Assembly (NCBI GenBank): GCA_903859205.1
Contig: CAIOLM010000004.1
Coordinates: 1 to 62,965, forward strand
Source of the DNA: an uncultured Microbacteriaceae bacterium
GTDB lineage: Bacteria; Actinomycetota; Actinomycetes; Actinomycetales; Microbacteriaceae
Direction of reading: 5' to 3'
Length of the DNA: 62,965 bases
The notes beneath the pieces were generated by a model. The model was not told where the DNA came from. It saw nothing but the letters and a program-made list of their open reading frames with translations, and ran no database searches. Below, in pieces: positions 9,320 to 18,946 of the stretch (the first letter of the stretch is position 1; the number at the start of each line of letters is the position of its first letter). The translations under genes and the position numbers were made by a program.

Positions 9320-10885
9320 ATGAGCCCTATTCGCCCTGTTCTCGTTGTTGACTTTGGGGCGCAGTACGCTCAGCTGATTGCTCGTCGCGTTCGCGAGGCC
9401 GGTGTTTACTCAGAGATCGTCGGTCATTCGATCACCGCGGCCGAGGTTGCGGCCAAGAACCCTGCCGCCATCGTGCTCAGCGGTGGTCCTTCCAGCGTGT
9501 ACGAGCCCGGTTCGCCCACGCTCGACCCGGGCATTCTCGAACTCGGGGTTCCCGTGTTCGGCATTTGCTACGGATTCCAGGTCATGGCTCAGGCTCTCGG
9601 TGGGACGGTGGCTCAGACCGGTGGCCGTGAGTACGGCGCGACTCCAATGCACATTGCGAACGCGCACCCGCTTGTTGGCGGTCAGCCCGCCGACCAGACG
9701 GTGTGGATGAGCCACGGCGATCAGGTGTCTGTTGCCCCGGAAGGTTTTGAGGTTGTCGCCAGCACCGAGGCGACCCCGGTTGCTGCTTTCGCCAACGACG
9801 CAAAGCGCATGTACGGCGTGCAGTGGCACCCCGAGGTCAAGCACTCGGAGTTCGGGCAGGAGACGCTCGAGAACTTCTTGCACGAGTGCGCCGGATTGCC
9901 TGCCGACTGGAACAGTGACAACGTCATCGAGACTCAGGTCGCGAAGATCCGTGAGCAGGTCGGAACTGGCCGAGTTATCTGTGGTCTTTCGGGTGGAGTC
10001 GACTCGGCTGTCGCTGCAGCAATCGTGCACAAGGCCGTCGGTGATCAGCTCGTGTGTGTCTTCGTTGACCACGGTCTGTTGCGCAAAGACGAGCGCCGCC
10101 AGGTCGAAGAAGACTATGTCAAGGCAACGGGCATTCGCTTGGTCACGGTGGATGTTCGCGACCAGTTCATGACCGCGCTCGCCGGAGTTACCGACCCCGA
10201 GACTAAACGCAAGATCATCGGACGCGAGTTCATTCGTACCTTCGAACAGGCCGAACGCGACCTCGTCGCCGAAGCAGCCGCCGACGGAGAGCCCATCAAG
10301 TTCCTCGTGCAGGGCACGCTGTACCCCGACGTCGTTGAATCGGGTGGCGGAAGCGGCACGGCAAACATCAAGTCACACCACAACGTGGGCGGCCTTCCTG
10401 AAGACCTGCAATTCGAGCTCGTCGAGCCGCTGCGCACGCTCTTCAAAGACGAGGTTCGCGCCATCGGTCGCGAGCTCGGTCTACCGGCTGAGATTGTCGG
10501 CCGCCAGCCGTTCCCCGGCCCGGGTCTTGGTATTCGCATCGTCGGTGAGGTCACGGCCGAGCGTCTCGACCTGTTGCGCGAGGCCGACGCCATCGTTCGC
10601 GAAGAGCTCACCGCTGCCGGTCTCGACAACGAAATCTGGCAGTGCCCGGTCGTTTTGCTCGCCGATGTTCGCTCGGTTGGCGTCATGGGCGACGGTCGCA
10701 CCTACGGTCACCCGATTGTCTTGCGCCCGGTCTCGAGTGAAGACGCGATGACGGCTGACTGGACTCGCTTGCCCTACGACCTCCTAGCGAAGATTTCGAA
10801 CCGCATCACCAACGAAGTCGCCGGCGTGAACCGGGTTGTGCTCGACGTCACGTCGAAGCCGCCGGGAACCATCGAGTGGGAGTAG
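9320..10885 (+). CDS. guaA: GMP synthase (glutamine-hydrolysing)
   Basis: GuaA aminates XMP to GMP with glutamine and ATP, the step after GuaB. The 521-residue protein has an N-terminal class I amidotransferase with the nucleophile in FGICYGFQ (Cys at about 83) and its His/Glu pair in [14 protein letters not shown], then the ATP pyrophosphatase P-loop [12 protein letters not shown], and the C-terminal dimerisation domain ending KPPGTIEWE. Family length and all motifs are normal. It lies about 6 kb from guaB, with an SdpI-like gene immediately downstream. Confidence 0.98.
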   Translation: MSPIRPVLVVDFGAQYAQLIARRVREAGVYSEIVGHSITAAEVAAKNPAAIVLSGGPSSVYEPGSPTLDPGILELGVPVFGICYGFQVMAQALGGTVAQTGGREYGATPMHIANAHPLVGGQPADQTVWMSHGDQVSVAPEGFEVVASTEATPVAAFANDAKRMYGVQWHPEVKHSEFGQETLENFLHECAGLPADWNSDNVIETQVAKIREQVGTGRVICGLSGGVDSAVAAAIVHKAVGDQLVCVFVDHGLLRKDERRQVEEDYVKATGIRLVTVDVRDQFMTALAGVTDPETKRKIIGREFIRTFEQAERDLVAEAAADGEPIKFLVQGTLYPDVVESGGGSGTANIKSHHNVGGLPEDLQFELVEPLRTLFKDEVRAIGRELGLPAEIVGRQPFPGPGLGIRIVGEVTAERLDLLREADAIVREELTAAGLDNEIWQCPVVLLADVRSVGVMGDGRTYGHPIVLRPVSSEDAMTADWTRLPYDLLAKISNRITNEVAGVNRVVLDVTSKPPGTIEWE

Positions 10886-10890
10886 CGGGA

Positions 10891-11211
10891 ATGCTCTTTT
10901 TCACGATTTGGCCCATGGCGCTGGCCGCTATTTTCATGGTCGTCATTCCGCTGTGTGCGACTGGCATCATCAAGTCGAACCGTTTTGTGGGTATCCGCTG
11001 GCCCGTTCTGCGTGCGAGTGAAGAAGCTTGGCAGCGCGGTCACCGTGCAGCAATCCCAGCTACTTTTGTTGGCGGCATCCTTTCGATTGCGGTGGGAATT
11101 GGCCTAAGCTTTGTGCCGAACTCGGGTGCACTCGCGCCCCTCGGCGCGTTCGCTTTTTTGCTCATCGGATTCGGTGTCGCATCTGCTCGAGCGCAAAAAG
11201 CCGCCGCCTAA
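10891..11211 (+). CDS. SdpI family small membrane protein
   Basis: A 106-residue membrane protein with three hydrophobic helices. The segment SNRFVGIRWPVLRASEEAWQ followed by RGHRAA matches the conserved cytoplasmic signature of the SdpI/YhfL family. Bacillus SdpI gives immunity to the SdpC toxin, but most family members have no known role. The ATG at 10891 is 5 bases after the guaA stop, preceded by GCGGGA; an in-frame upstream GTG inside guaA is less likely. It ends at a bidirectional terminator. Confidence 0.75.
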   Translation: MLFFTIWPMALAAIFMVVIPLCATGIIKSNRFVGIRWPVLRASEEAWQRGHRAAIPATFVGGILSIAVGIGLSFVPNSGALAPLGAFAFLLIGFGVASARAQKAAA

Positions 11212-11215
11212 ACGT

Positions 11216-11259
11216 TTCAACGAAAAAGGCCGCCCCGAAGGGCGGCCTTTTTCGTTGAA
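11216..11259. terminator. Bidirectional terminator between convergent genes
   Basis: A perfect 20-bp inverted repeat (arms 11216-11235 and 11240-11259) with a CGAA tetraloop. The GGCCGCCC core is flanked by A5 and T5 runs, so it can terminate transcription on both strands. It lies between the SdpI-like gene (+) and the Bax inhibitor-1 gene (-). Confidence 0.95.
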
Positions 11260-11262
11260 CGC

Positions 11263-12060
11263 TTAGTTGCGGGCGATTGCCAGAATGCGCAGGATCTGCA
11301 TGTACAGCCACACCACGGTGATGCTCACGCTGAGTGCGCCGGTCCACGCAAATGCGGCCGGAGCCTTGTTGGCGACGCCTCGCTGAATCATGTCGAAGTC
11401 GAGCACGAGCGAGTAGGCGCCCAGAAGCAGGATGACCGGAGCGAGGATCACGCCAAGCGGGATGCCAAAGATTTCGACGCCGTCGAGGCCCCATGGGTTG
11501 TTCTGGATTGCCCCAAACATCATCAGGAAAAGATTCACAATCGAATAGACGAAGTACCCGATGAAGACGACCAAGAAGATCTTGGTGGCACGCTTGCTCG
11601 CACGGATTTTGCCGCTGGCGAAGAGGCCGAGGGTCACACCAACGACTGCAAAGGTTCCGATAATCGCCTGCAAAATGATGCCGTTGTAGAACGACTCGAA
11701 GACCATCGAGATAGCTCCGAGCGCGAAGCCTTGAGTGACGGCGTAGAGCAAAACCATGGTCGGCGAGGGCGTCTTGCGAAACAGAGCAATCATTGCGAAG
11801 ACAAACGCGGCGATGCTCGCAATCAGAACGCCCGTGCCACCGATTCCAGGGTTGAGCGAGAGCGTGATCCACCCGGCTACCGCCCCGAGCAGGATGACTG
11901 CGAAGGTGATGATCGACTTCACAACGGTTGACTCGACGGTCATGGTTGCTTCAGGCGCGCGGTTAGCTGACGGCAGGTCATAGAGAGCCTGGAGTTCTTC
12001 GGCCGTCGGGTTCGCCTTGAACGCAGGATTGCGCGAGAACGCGGGGTTGGTCGATGCCAT
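11263..12060 (-). CDS. Bax inhibitor-1/YccA family membrane protein
   Basis: A 265-residue protein with seven predicted transmembrane helices after a polar N-terminal tail (STNPAFSRNPAFKANPTAEE), a tail typical of the actinobacterial branch of the Bax inhibitor-1 family. Characterised bacterial relatives act as pH-sensitive calcium leak channels; the role here is not known. The ATG is the complement of 12058-12060. It is divergent from the glycerophosphodiesterase gene, with 89 bases between the starts. Confidence 0.88.
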   Translation of the reverse strand: MASTNPAFSRNPAFKANPTAEELQALYDLPSANRAPEATMTVESTVVKSIITFAVILLGAVAGWITLSLNPGIGGTGVLIASIAAFVFAMIALFRKTPSPTMVLLYAVTQGFALGAISMVFESFYNGIILQAIIGTFAVVGVTLGLFASGKIRASKRATKIFLVVFIGYFVYSIVNLFLMMFGAIQNNPWGLDGVEIFGIPLGVILAPVILLLGAYSLVLDFDMIQRGVANKAPAAFAWTGALSVSITVVWLYMQILRILAIARN

Positions 12061-12149
12061 GTGTGTGCCTTTCGGGAACGGCGGTGATGCTCGTTGACAT
12101 CCAATCTAGCCCGAGCGCGCCCGGCAAAACTTGTGACTAACCTGAGAAC

Positions 12150-13136
12150 GTGACTTCTTGGCCGCTCATCATCGCGCATCGTGGCGCATCGGGTTATCTG
12201 CCCGAGCACACTCGGGGCGCGTACGAGCTCGCGATTGCACAGGGTGGAGACGCGGTTGAACCCGATGTGGTGATGACCGCAGACGGTGTGCTCGCTATTC
12301 GACACGAGAACAACCTGGCCGAGACCACCGATGTTGGTGCCAAAGTGGCGTTTGCCTCGCGTCATCAGCGCCGCGTTGTCTCGGGTGAAGTCATTACTGG
12401 CTGGTTCACGGAAGACTTCACCTGGGAAGAGCTCCAGACACTCAAATGCCTGGAGCCACAGCCGTTGATGCGGGCGGACAGCGCAAAGGCGCCCAAGCAA
12501 CCCATCATGCGGTTGTCTGAGCTGCTCGAGCTTGTCGACGCCGCAGGGCGAGAAATCAAAGTTGTGGTCGAGCTCAAGAGCCCGACCCATTTCGAATCGC
12601 TCGGATTCAACATGGAGGAAGCATTCGCTCGCGAGCTCGACCTTGCCGGCTGGAAGCGCAACGATAAACGCCTCATCGTCGAAAGCTTTGAGTCGAGCAT
12701 CCTTCGTCGCTGTCGCGAGGGCGGGCTCGGGTATCAGCACATCTACCTCATTGACGAGGTCGGCACCGCTGTCGACCAGCGGCTGCTGCTCGGCGACAAA
12801 GCACTCACCTACAGCGAGCAGCGCCGAATGGAAAGCCTGCGTTCGCTGAGCAAGTTCCTAGACGGCATCAGCGTTTCGGTCAGTCTTTTTGACTCGTATG
12901 AGGGTGCCAACCTCGTGGCGCTCTGTCACGACCTCGGGCTCAAGATCTTCTGTTGGACCCTGCGTGCTGAGAACAAATACTTGCCGCACCAGTGGCGCAA
13001 AGGTTTCGACCTCAAGGCCTGGGGCGACTGGCAGCCCTACTTTGAGAGCATTGTTGCGACCGGTGTCGACGGAGTTTTCGCCGATCAGCCCGACCTGCTC
13101 GTGCGCCTGCGCGACGGTGTCGGTGACCAACCGTAG
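12150..13136 (+). CDS. glpQ: Glycerophosphodiester phosphodiesterase
   Basis: This enzyme hydrolyses glycerophosphodiesters to glycerol 3-phosphate and an alcohol, feeding GlpD. The 328-residue protein opens with IIAHRGASGYLPEHTRGAYE, containing the catalytic HRG and the metal-binding Glu, followed by VEPDVVMTADGVLAIRHEN with the second catalytic His, and ends with the barrel segment ATGVDGVFADQP. I see no signal peptide, so a cytoplasmic enzyme is likely. The GTG start at 12150 begins the conserved WPLIIAHRG segment with almost no extra sequence. Confidence 0.92.
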   Translation: MTSWPLIIAHRGASGYLPEHTRGAYELAIAQGGDAVEPDVVMTADGVLAIRHENNLAETTDVGAKVAFASRHQRRVVSGEVITGWFTEDFTWEELQTLKCLEPQPLMRADSAKAPKQPIMRLSELLELVDAAGREIKVVVELKSPTHFESLGFNMEEAFARELDLAGWKRNDKRLIVESFESSILRRCREGGLGYQHIYLIDEVGTAVDQRLLLGDKALTYSEQRRMESLRSLSKFLDGISVSVSLFDSYEGANLVALCHDLGLKIFCWTLRAENKYLPHQWRKGFDLKAWGDWQPYFESIVATGVDGVFADQPDLLVRLRDGVGDQP

Positions 13137-13148
13137 ACTCAACGGGAC

Positions 13149-15461
13149 ATGACGCAGCTCGACATTTTTGACGCCGACCCTTTGCTTGAGGGGCTCAATC
13201 CGCAACAGGCCGAAGCCGTCAGTTATCGGGGGCAGGCACTGCTCATCGTGGCTGGTGCTGGCTCGGGCAAGACGCGTGTTTTGACGCACCGCATCGCCAG
13301 TTTGATTCGTTCTCGCGAGGCCTGGCCGTCGCAGGTTCTTGCAATCACCTTCACCAACAAGGCCGCCGCCGAGATGCGCGAGCGAGCCGAGCAGATTCTT
13401 GGCGCGGCCACCGAAGGAATGTGGATCTCGACCTTCCACTCGTCCTGCGTGCGCATCCTGCGCCGTGAGGCAGAGAACTTCGGTTTCACCTCGAGCTTCA
13501 CCATCTACGACTCGCACGACTCACGCACGCTGATCAAGCGCATCATCAAAGACCTCGATGGCGAGAGCTACGGATGCACGGTCTCGGGCGTCGCCAACAA
13601 AATCTCGCGCCTCAAGAACGAGCTCGCCGACGTCGACAGCTACGCGCGCAACATCAACCCGAACGATCCGAACGAGGTTAAGTTTCTCGAGGTGTTCCGC
13701 GAGTACACACGCAGCCTGCAGTCGGCCAACGCGTTCGACTTCGACGATCTGCTCGCGCAGACGGTCTTTCTCTTCCGGGCTTTCCCGCACGTGGCCGATG
13801 TGTATCGCAAGAAGTTCCGGCACATCATGGTTGACGAGTACCAAGACACGAACCACGCGCAGTACGCGCTGATTCACGAGCTCACTCGCGAGTGCGCCGA
13901 CGGGACCCCGGGCGCTTCTCTCACGGTCGTGGGTGACTCTGATCAGTCGATTTACTCGTTCCGCGGTGCTGACATCCGCAATATCGCCGAGTTTGAGCGC
14001 GATTTTCCGGGCGCGAAGGTGATTCTGCTCGAGCAGAACTATCGGTCAACGCAGAACATCCTTTCGGCGGCCAACGCTGTCATTTCAAACAACTTCGACC
14101 GAAAGGCGAAGAACCTGTGGTCAGCCTCGGGCGACGGTGCCAAGCTTGTCGGCTTCACCGGATACTCGGCGCACGATGAAGCACAGTTCATCGTTGACGA
14201 AATTAGTGCCCTGCACTCGCAGGGCGTCGGTTACAACAGCATCGCGGTGTTCTATCGAACGAACGCACAGACCCGTGCGCTTGAAGAAATCTTTATTCGC
14301 TCGGCGCTACCCTACCGACTCGTCGGTGGCACCAAGTTCTATGAGCGCGCTGAAATCAAAGACGTCATCTGTTACCTCATCTCGATCGCCAACCCGGCCG
14401 ATGCGCTTGCTGTTCGACGCATCCTGAACACCCCTAGACGCGGAATCGGGCCAGCCACTGAGGCTGCCCTGCAATTGTTTGCTGACCAGAACAAGGTTTC
14501 GGTGCGCGAGGCGTTGCGTCACGTTGATGGCCTGGGTTTCGGCCCCAAGGTGACCGGTGCAATCAACTCACTGAGCAAGCTGCTCGACGAAGCAGCGGCC
14601 ATGGTCGACAGCGGCAAGGTTAGCGACGTCCTGGCCCACCTGCTCGAGAAGACTGGTTACATCGACGCGTTGCGAGCCACGCGCGACCCGCAAGACGAGG
14701 CCCGCGCCGAGAACGTCGAGGAGCTCTTGGCGGTCACGCGCGAGTACGACAAGAACAACGCGGATGGCACTCTCATCGACTTTCTGACCGAGGTGTCACT
14801 CGTAGCTGCAGCCGACGAGCTCGACGACGCCAGCGGTACGGTCAGCCTGATGACCCTGCACACTGCGAAGGGCCTGGAGTACGACGCCGTCTTCCTGACT
14901 GGAGTCGAAGAAGAGCTCTTGCCGCACCGCATGTCTGCTGGTGAGCCCGGCGGCCCCGCCGAAGAACGCCGCTTGTTCTACGTGGGCATCACTCGCGCAC
15001 GCAAGCACCTGTACCTCACGCTCGCGATGTCGCGCGCCATGTTCGGTCAGACGAACGTCGCCCTGCCCAGTCGCTACCTGCAAGAGATTCCCTCAGAGCT
15101 ACTCGACTGGCGTCAGTCGCCAGAAGACCTGCAGCGTTCGTCGCTCGGTTCGGGCTACGGCTCACGTTCGCTTGGTTCGAGCTCTAGTGGCTCGGGGTGG
15201 GGTTCAAGCTCCGGCGGATGGGACTCACTGCCCCCGTCGCCCAGGCCCAAGACCGAGTGGGCGAACCGAGTTACCAACCAGATTCGCGACAACGGCGACC
15301 TCGAGCTGCACGCCGGCGACCGCATCCGCCACGTTGATTTCGGCGACGGAACGGTAACCGATGTCACGGGTGTCGACACCAAGCGGGTCGCTCATGTGCG
15401 CTTTGACACCGCAGGAGCCAAGAAGCTCCTGATTAAGATTGCGCCGATCGAAAAGCTCTGA
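13149..15461 (+). CDS. pcrA: ATP-dependent DNA helicase PcrA/UvrD
   Basis: A superfamily 1A 3'-5' helicase of 770 residues used in repair and transcription-coupled processes. It has the Q-motif LEGLNPQQAEAV, Walker A AGAGSGKT, motif II VDEYQDTNHAQ, motif IV EQNYRSTQNI, and motifs V/VI (LHTAKGLEYDAVFL, YVGITRARKHLYL). A Ser/Gly-rich linker (about residues 660-695) leads to a small C-terminal Tudor-like domain (RIRHVDFGDGTVTDV), which in PcrA binds RNA polymerase. In M. tuberculosis uvrD1 also lies just before sucCD, so this is conserved synteny. The start is an ATG 12 bases after the glpQ-like stop. Confidence 0.96.
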   Translation: MTQLDIFDADPLLEGLNPQQAEAVSYRGQALLIVAGAGSGKTRVLTHRIASLIRSREAWPSQVLAITFTNKAAAEMRERAEQILGAATEGMWISTFHSSCVRILRREAENFGFTSSFTIYDSHDSRTLIKRIIKDLDGESYGCTVSGVANKISRLKNELADVDSYARNINPNDPNEVKFLEVFREYTRSLQSANAFDFDDLLAQTVFLFRAFPHVADVYRKKFRHIMVDEYQDTNHAQYALIHELTRECADGTPGASLTVVGDSDQSIYSFRGADIRNIAEFERDFPGAKVILLEQNYRSTQNILSAANAVISNNFDRKAKNLWSASGDGAKLVGFTGYSAHDEAQFIVDEISALHSQGVGYNSIAVFYRTNAQTRALEEIFIRSALPYRLVGGTKFYERAEIKDVICYLISIANPADALAVRRILNTPRRGIGPATEAALQLFADQNKVSVREALRHVDGLGFGPKVTGAINSLSKLLDEAAAMVDSGKVSDVLAHLLEKTGYIDALRATRDPQDEARAENVEELLAVTREYDKNNADGTLIDFLTEVSLVAAADELDDASGTVSLMTLHTAKGLEYDAVFLTGVEEELLPHRMSAGEPGGPAEERRLFYVGITRARKHLYLTLAMSRAMFGQTNVALPSRYLQEIPSELLDWRQSPEDLQRSSLGSGYGSRSLGSSSSGSGWGSSSGGWDSLPPSPRPKTEWANRVTNQIRDNGDLELHAGDRIRHVDFGDGTVTDVTGVDTKRVAHVRFDTAGAKKLLIKIAPIEKL

Positions 15462-15465
15462 AGCT

Positions 15466-15486
15466 GATTTCGACGGGCCTACTCAG
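15466..15486 (-). repeat. Degenerate copy of the gene-end repeat
   Basis: GATTTCGACGGGCCTACTCA resembles the reverse complement of the repeat TGATTGAGCTTGTCGAAATC found elsewhere in the window, with several mismatches. It starts 5 bases after the pcrA stop codon, between convergent genes. Confidence 0.45.
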
Positions 15487-15507
15487 CTGCGGGCCGGTCA
15501 GCCTGGG

Positions 15508-16230
15508 TTAGATACGGCCGCCGATGAGCGTTCCGATGCCGTACGTGATAGCTAGGGCAATCGCGCCACCAATCACCACGCGAATGATTGACCGCGGCAC
15601 TGGACTGCCGCCGATGTATGCACCGATGCCACCGGTCAACCCGAGTGCAACGATGGTCGCCGCGAAGGTGATGATGATTGCGGGGGTGGTGGGCATGCCC
15701 AGTCCGATGGTGAGCAAAATCGCAGCCAGCGGGATGATGGCGCCGACGAGGAACGAAATAATCGACGAGATCGCAGCGTGCACGGGGTTCGTCAGGTCTT
15801 CGTGGTCGATGTTGAGCTCAATCTTGAGGTGCGCCTTGAGGGCATCTTTCGCGGTGAGCTCTTGCGCGACCTGGCGAGCAGTTTCGGGGCTCAGCCCCTC
15901 TTTCACGTAAAGCTCGGCTAGCTCACTCAGTTCCTCCTCGGGGAACATCTCGAGCTCGCGCTTCTCCTTGTTAATCCAGGCGATCTCGCTGTCCCGCTGA
16001 CTGCTGACCGATACGTATTCACCAAGACCCATCGAAACCGCGCCGGCGATCAGGGCTGCGATGCCGGTCAAGAAGATCACCGCAACATCACTCGTGGCCG
16101 CCGCGATACCCACGACGAGAGCGGCAATCGAGACGATGCCGTCGTTTGCGCCGAGCACTCCGGCTCGAAGCCAGTTCAGACGCCCGTTAGATGCTGCTTC
16201 GTGCGGTTCGAATCCGTGGAGTTCAGTCAT
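15508..16230 (-). CDS. VIT1/CCC1 family transporter-like protein
   Basis: A 240-residue membrane protein with the N-terminal signature GRLNWLRAGVLGANDGIVSI of the VIT1/CCC1 family, five predicted helices and an acidic cytoplasmic stretch (EMFPEEELSELAELYVKEGL) between helices 2 and 3. The family includes iron and manganese transporters in plants and yeast. The ATG at 16230 has GTGGAG only 2 bases away; a TTG 12 bases further upstream is an alternative start. It is convergent with pcrA. Confidence 0.85.
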   Translation of the reverse strand: MTELHGFEPHEAASNGRLNWLRAGVLGANDGIVSIAALVVGIAAATSDVAVIFLTGIAALIAGAVSMGLGEYVSVSSQRDSEIAWINKEKRELEMFPEEELSELAELYVKEGLSPETARQVAQELTAKDALKAHLKIELNIDHEDLTNPVHAAISSIISFLVGAIIPLAAILLTIGLGMPTTPAIIITFAATIVALGLTGGIGAYIGGSPVPRSIIRVVIGGAIALAITYGIGTLIGGRI

Positions 16231-16353
16231 GACTCCACTCAATCAGAGTTGGCGCCCGCGTGCATCCAAGGTAACCCTAAGTAAACGTCCATAGAACGGA
16301 AGTGAACAGCGCCTATATCGCCCTAAAAAGGGAGTAGAGTCGTACCGTCGATT

Positions 16354-16371
16354 TATCTTGACATCAAGATA
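16354..16371. promoter_or_regulatory. Palindromic operator-like site upstream of sucC
   Basis: TATCTTGA-CA-TCAAGATA is a perfect 8-2-8 palindrome centred about 75 bases before the sucC start. It embeds TTGACA (16358-16363), a consensus -35 hexamer, so a bound repressor would block RNA polymerase; no good -10 is visible 17 bases on. Symmetry and half-site length fit a dimeric winged-helix regulator, for example of the MarR class, but I cannot name one. Confidence 0.6.
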
Positions 16372-16436
16372 CTTTCTCGCATTGGCGCACAGTCGCCACC
16401 TCCTCACAACTGCTTTCAACGGATTGGGTAATCACC

Positions 16437-17600
16437 GTGGATTTGTACGAATACCAAGCGCGTGACGTTTTCGAGAGCTACGGCGTTCCCGTGCTCCCCG
16501 GCATCATCGCTGACACCCCTGCAGAGGCTCGTGCCGCAGCGGAAAAGCTCGGTGGCGTCGTCGTCGTCAAGGCTCAGGTCAAGATTGGTGGTCGCGGCAA
16601 AGCCGGCGGCGTCAAGGTCGCAAAGACCCCTGACGAGGCCGAAGAGCACGCCAAGAGCATTCTGGGACTTGACATCAAGGGTCACATCGTCAAGCGAGTA
16701 ATGATTGCTGGCGGTGCTCGCATCGCGCAGGAGTTCTACTTCTCAGTTCTGCTTGACCGTGCGAACCGCTCCTACCTTTCGCTGACCTCATACGAGGGCG
16801 GCATGGACATTGAGCAGCTGGCTGTAGAGCGCCCCGAGGCACTTGCTCGCATCGAGGTCAACCCGATCAAGGGCATCGACCTGGCCGAGGCCAAGAAGAT
16901 TGCCGTGGCTGCAAAGTTCCCGGCCGAGCTTATTGACAAGGTCGCACCGGTCATCGTCAAGCTCTACGACGTTTACACGGGCGAAGACGCCACGCTCGTC
17001 GAGGTCAACCCACTGGTTCTCACTGAAGAAGGCGATGTCATCGCCCTCGACGGCAAGGTTTCGCTCGATGAGAACGCAGCGTTCCGTCACCCGAACCACG
17101 AGGCACTCGAAGACAAGGCAGCGGCCGACCCTCTCGAGGCCAAGGCCAAGGCGTCAGACCTGAACTACGTCAAGCTCGACGGTCAGGTCGGAATCATTGG
17201 TAACGGTGCCGGTCTGGTCATGAGCACCCTGGATGTCGTTGCCTACGCCGGCGAGAAGCACGGCGGCGTCAAGCCCGCCAACTTCCTCGACATCGGTGGT
17301 GGAGCATCGGCTGAGGTTATGGCCGCCGGCCTCGACGTCATCCTCGGTGACCCTCAGGTCAAGAGTGTGTTCGTGAATGTCTTCGGTGGAATCACCGCAT
17401 GTGACGCTGTCGCAAACGGAATCGTCAAGGCCCTCGAGGTCCTCGGCGCCACCGCTAACAAGCCCCTCGTTGTTCGTCTCGACGGCAACAACGTAGAAGA
17501 GGGTCGCCGCATCCTCACCGAAGCTAACCACCCGCTGGTCACCCTTGCTGCAGGCATGGATGAAGGCGCCGACAAGGCCGCCGAGCTGGCCAACGCCTAA
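16437..17600 (+). CDS. sucC: Succinate-CoA ligase (ADP-forming) beta subunit
   Basis: SucC and SucD interconvert succinyl-CoA and succinate in the TCA cycle with nucleotide phosphorylation. The 387-residue protein has the ATP-grasp start [20 protein letters not shown], the nucleotide-binding segment [20 protein letters not shown], and the C-terminal FLDIGGGAS and FVNVFGGIT motifs. The GTG at 16437 is supported by homology (DLYEYQ), but the Shine-Dalgarno sequence is weak. It is followed by sucD after 29 bases. A perfect palindrome lies in the 194-base leader. Confidence 0.97.
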   Translation: MDLYEYQARDVFESYGVPVLPGIIADTPAEARAAAEKLGGVVVVKAQVKIGGRGKAGGVKVAKTPDEAEEHAKSILGLDIKGHIVKRVMIAGGARIAQEFYFSVLLDRANRSYLSLTSYEGGMDIEQLAVERPEALARIEVNPIKGIDLAEAKKIAVAAKFPAELIDKVAPVIVKLYDVYTGEDATLVEVNPLVLTEEGDVIALDGKVSLDENAAFRHPNHEALEDKAAADPLEAKAKASDLNYVKLDGQVGIIGNGAGLVMSTLDVVAYAGEKHGGVKPANFLDIGGGASAEVMAAGLDVILGDPQVKSVFVNVFGGITACDAVANGIVKALEVLGATANKPLVVRLDGNNVEEGRRILTEANHPLVTLAAGMDEGADKAAELANA

Positions 17601-17629
17601 ACGCGCGAGAGACGAGAGAAGAGAAAACT

Positions 17630-18517
17630 ATGTCGATCTTTCTGAACAAGGATTCCAAGGTCATCGTGCAGGGCATCACCGGTGGTGAGGGCTCGAAGCA
17701 CACCGCCCGCATGCTTGCCGCAGGCACCCAGGTCGTTGGCGGTGTCAACGCCCGCAAGGCTGGCGCCACCGTGACCCACGGCGATGTCGACCTGCCCGTA
17801 TTCGCAACCGTTGCCGAGGCAATGGCGGCGACCAGCGCCGATGTCTCTATTGCTTTCGTACCCCCGGCATTCTCGAAAGACGCCGTCTACGAGGCGATTG
17901 ACGCAGAGATTCCTCTGTTGGTCGTCATCACCGAGGGCATCCCGGTACAAGACTCGGCCGAGTTCTGGGCATACGCAAAGTCCAAGGGCAACAAGACCCG
18001 CATCATCGGGCCGAACTGCCCCGGCATCATCACGCCGGGCGAGGCGCTCGTCGGCATCACGCCGGCAAACATCACCGGAAAGGGCCCGGTCGGTCTGGTT
18101 TCCAAGTCGGGAACCCTGACCTACCAGATGATGTTCGAGCTGCGCGACCTTGGCTTCTCGACCGCGATTGGAATCGGCGGTGACCCCATCATCGGCACCA
18201 CGCACATCGATGCTTTGGCTGCGTTCGAGGCTGACCCCGAGACCAAGGTCATCGTCATGATTGGCGAGATCGGTGGAGATGCTGAAGAGCGCGCCGCCGA
18301 CTTCATCAAGGCGAATGTCACCAAGCCTGTTGTTGGATACGTCGCTGGTTTCACGGCTCCCGAGGGCAAGACCATGGGCCACGCTGGCGCCATCGTTTCA
18401 GGCTCTGCCGGAACCGCTCAGGCCAAGAAGGAAGCCCTCGAGGCTGCTGGCGTCAAGGTGGGCAAGACCCCGAGCGAAACTGCTCGCCTGCTGCGCGAGG
18501 TGTACGCCGCGCTGTAG
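17630..18517 (+). CDS. sucD: Succinate-CoA ligase alpha subunit
   Basis: The 295-residue CoA-binding alpha subunit, partner of SucC. It opens [20 protein letters not shown], a Rossmann-type CoA-binding domain, continues with [12 protein letters not shown], and carries the phosphohistidine in [20 protein letters not shown]. The Shine-Dalgarno run GAGAAGAGAAAA directly precedes the ATG at 17630. A terminator hairpin follows the stop within 20 bases, closing the sucCD operon. Confidence 0.97.
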   Translation: MSIFLNKDSKVIVQGITGGEGSKHTARMLAAGTQVVGGVNARKAGATVTHGDVDLPVFATVAEAMAATSADVSIAFVPPAFSKDAVYEAIDAEIPLLVVITEGIPVQDSAEFWAYAKSKGNKTRIIGPNCPGIITPGEALVGITPANITGKGPVGLVSKSGTLTYQMMFELRDLGFSTAIGIGGDPIIGTTHIDALAAFEADPETKVIVMIGEIGGDAEERAADFIKANVTKPVVGYVAGFTAPEGKTMGHAGAIVSGSAGTAQAKKEALEAAGVKVGKTPSETARLLREVYAAL

Positions 18518-18535
18518 GTCACACTGCTTGACCAC

Positions 18536-18568
18536 ATAGGGCTGACTCTTCGGAGTCGGCCCTATTTC
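18536..18568 (+). terminator. Terminator of sucCD
   Basis: ATAGGGCTGACTC (18536-18548), TTCG tetraloop, GAGTCGGCCCTAT (18553-18565), then TTTC. A 13-bp stem with one mismatch. The last bases overlap the stop codon of the convergent gene. Confidence 0.85.
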
Positions 18569-18818
18569 AATTGGTGCGCGTGAGCGCGGAAAGCTGTCCT
18601 GTTGCGGTGAGGTAATCCAGCGTGGCCATCACTCGGCTGTTGCAGTTATCGGGGATGTCGAGAGCGCCATATACGGCACTCAGATGGTTGACGACGGAGT
18701 TCGATGAGATGCCGAGCTCCTCAGCTATCGAGTTGTTTGTGGCTCCTTGGGCCAGAAGGCGCAACACCTGAAGCTGGCGAGGCGTCATAATCCTCCGCAA
18801 GCGGCGCTCGTCAACCAC
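18567..18818 (-). CDS. Orphan LuxR-type (GerE) helix-turn-helix protein
   Basis: An 83-residue protein that is almost only a LuxR/NarL DNA-binding domain: MTPRQLQVLRLLAQGATNNS, then IAEELGISSNSVVNHLSAVY, then a helix. No receiver or ligand domain precedes it; upstream in-frame codons have no receiver-like features. The GTG at 18818 follows GGGG at Shine-Dalgarno distance. It is divergent from a membrane protein gene and convergent with sucD. Stand-alone GerE proteins occur as regulators (GerE itself); the targets are unknown. It could also be the surviving end of a larger response regulator. Confidence 0.72.
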   Translation of the reverse strand: MVDERRLRRIMTPRQLQVLRLLAQGATNNSIAEELGISSNSVVNHLSAVYGALDIPDNCNSRVMATLDYLTATGQLSALTRTN

Positions 18819-18946
18819 AGTGTCCCCATTTCTCGACTGAAATGACTTTAGTCTAGATGTGATGGTGGGCAAAGCCAGAGAAATGACCCGTGGCTGACAA
18901 AATGGGAGAGCGCGCGACATCGGGCGCTTAGTCGTAGGGGAGTGGC

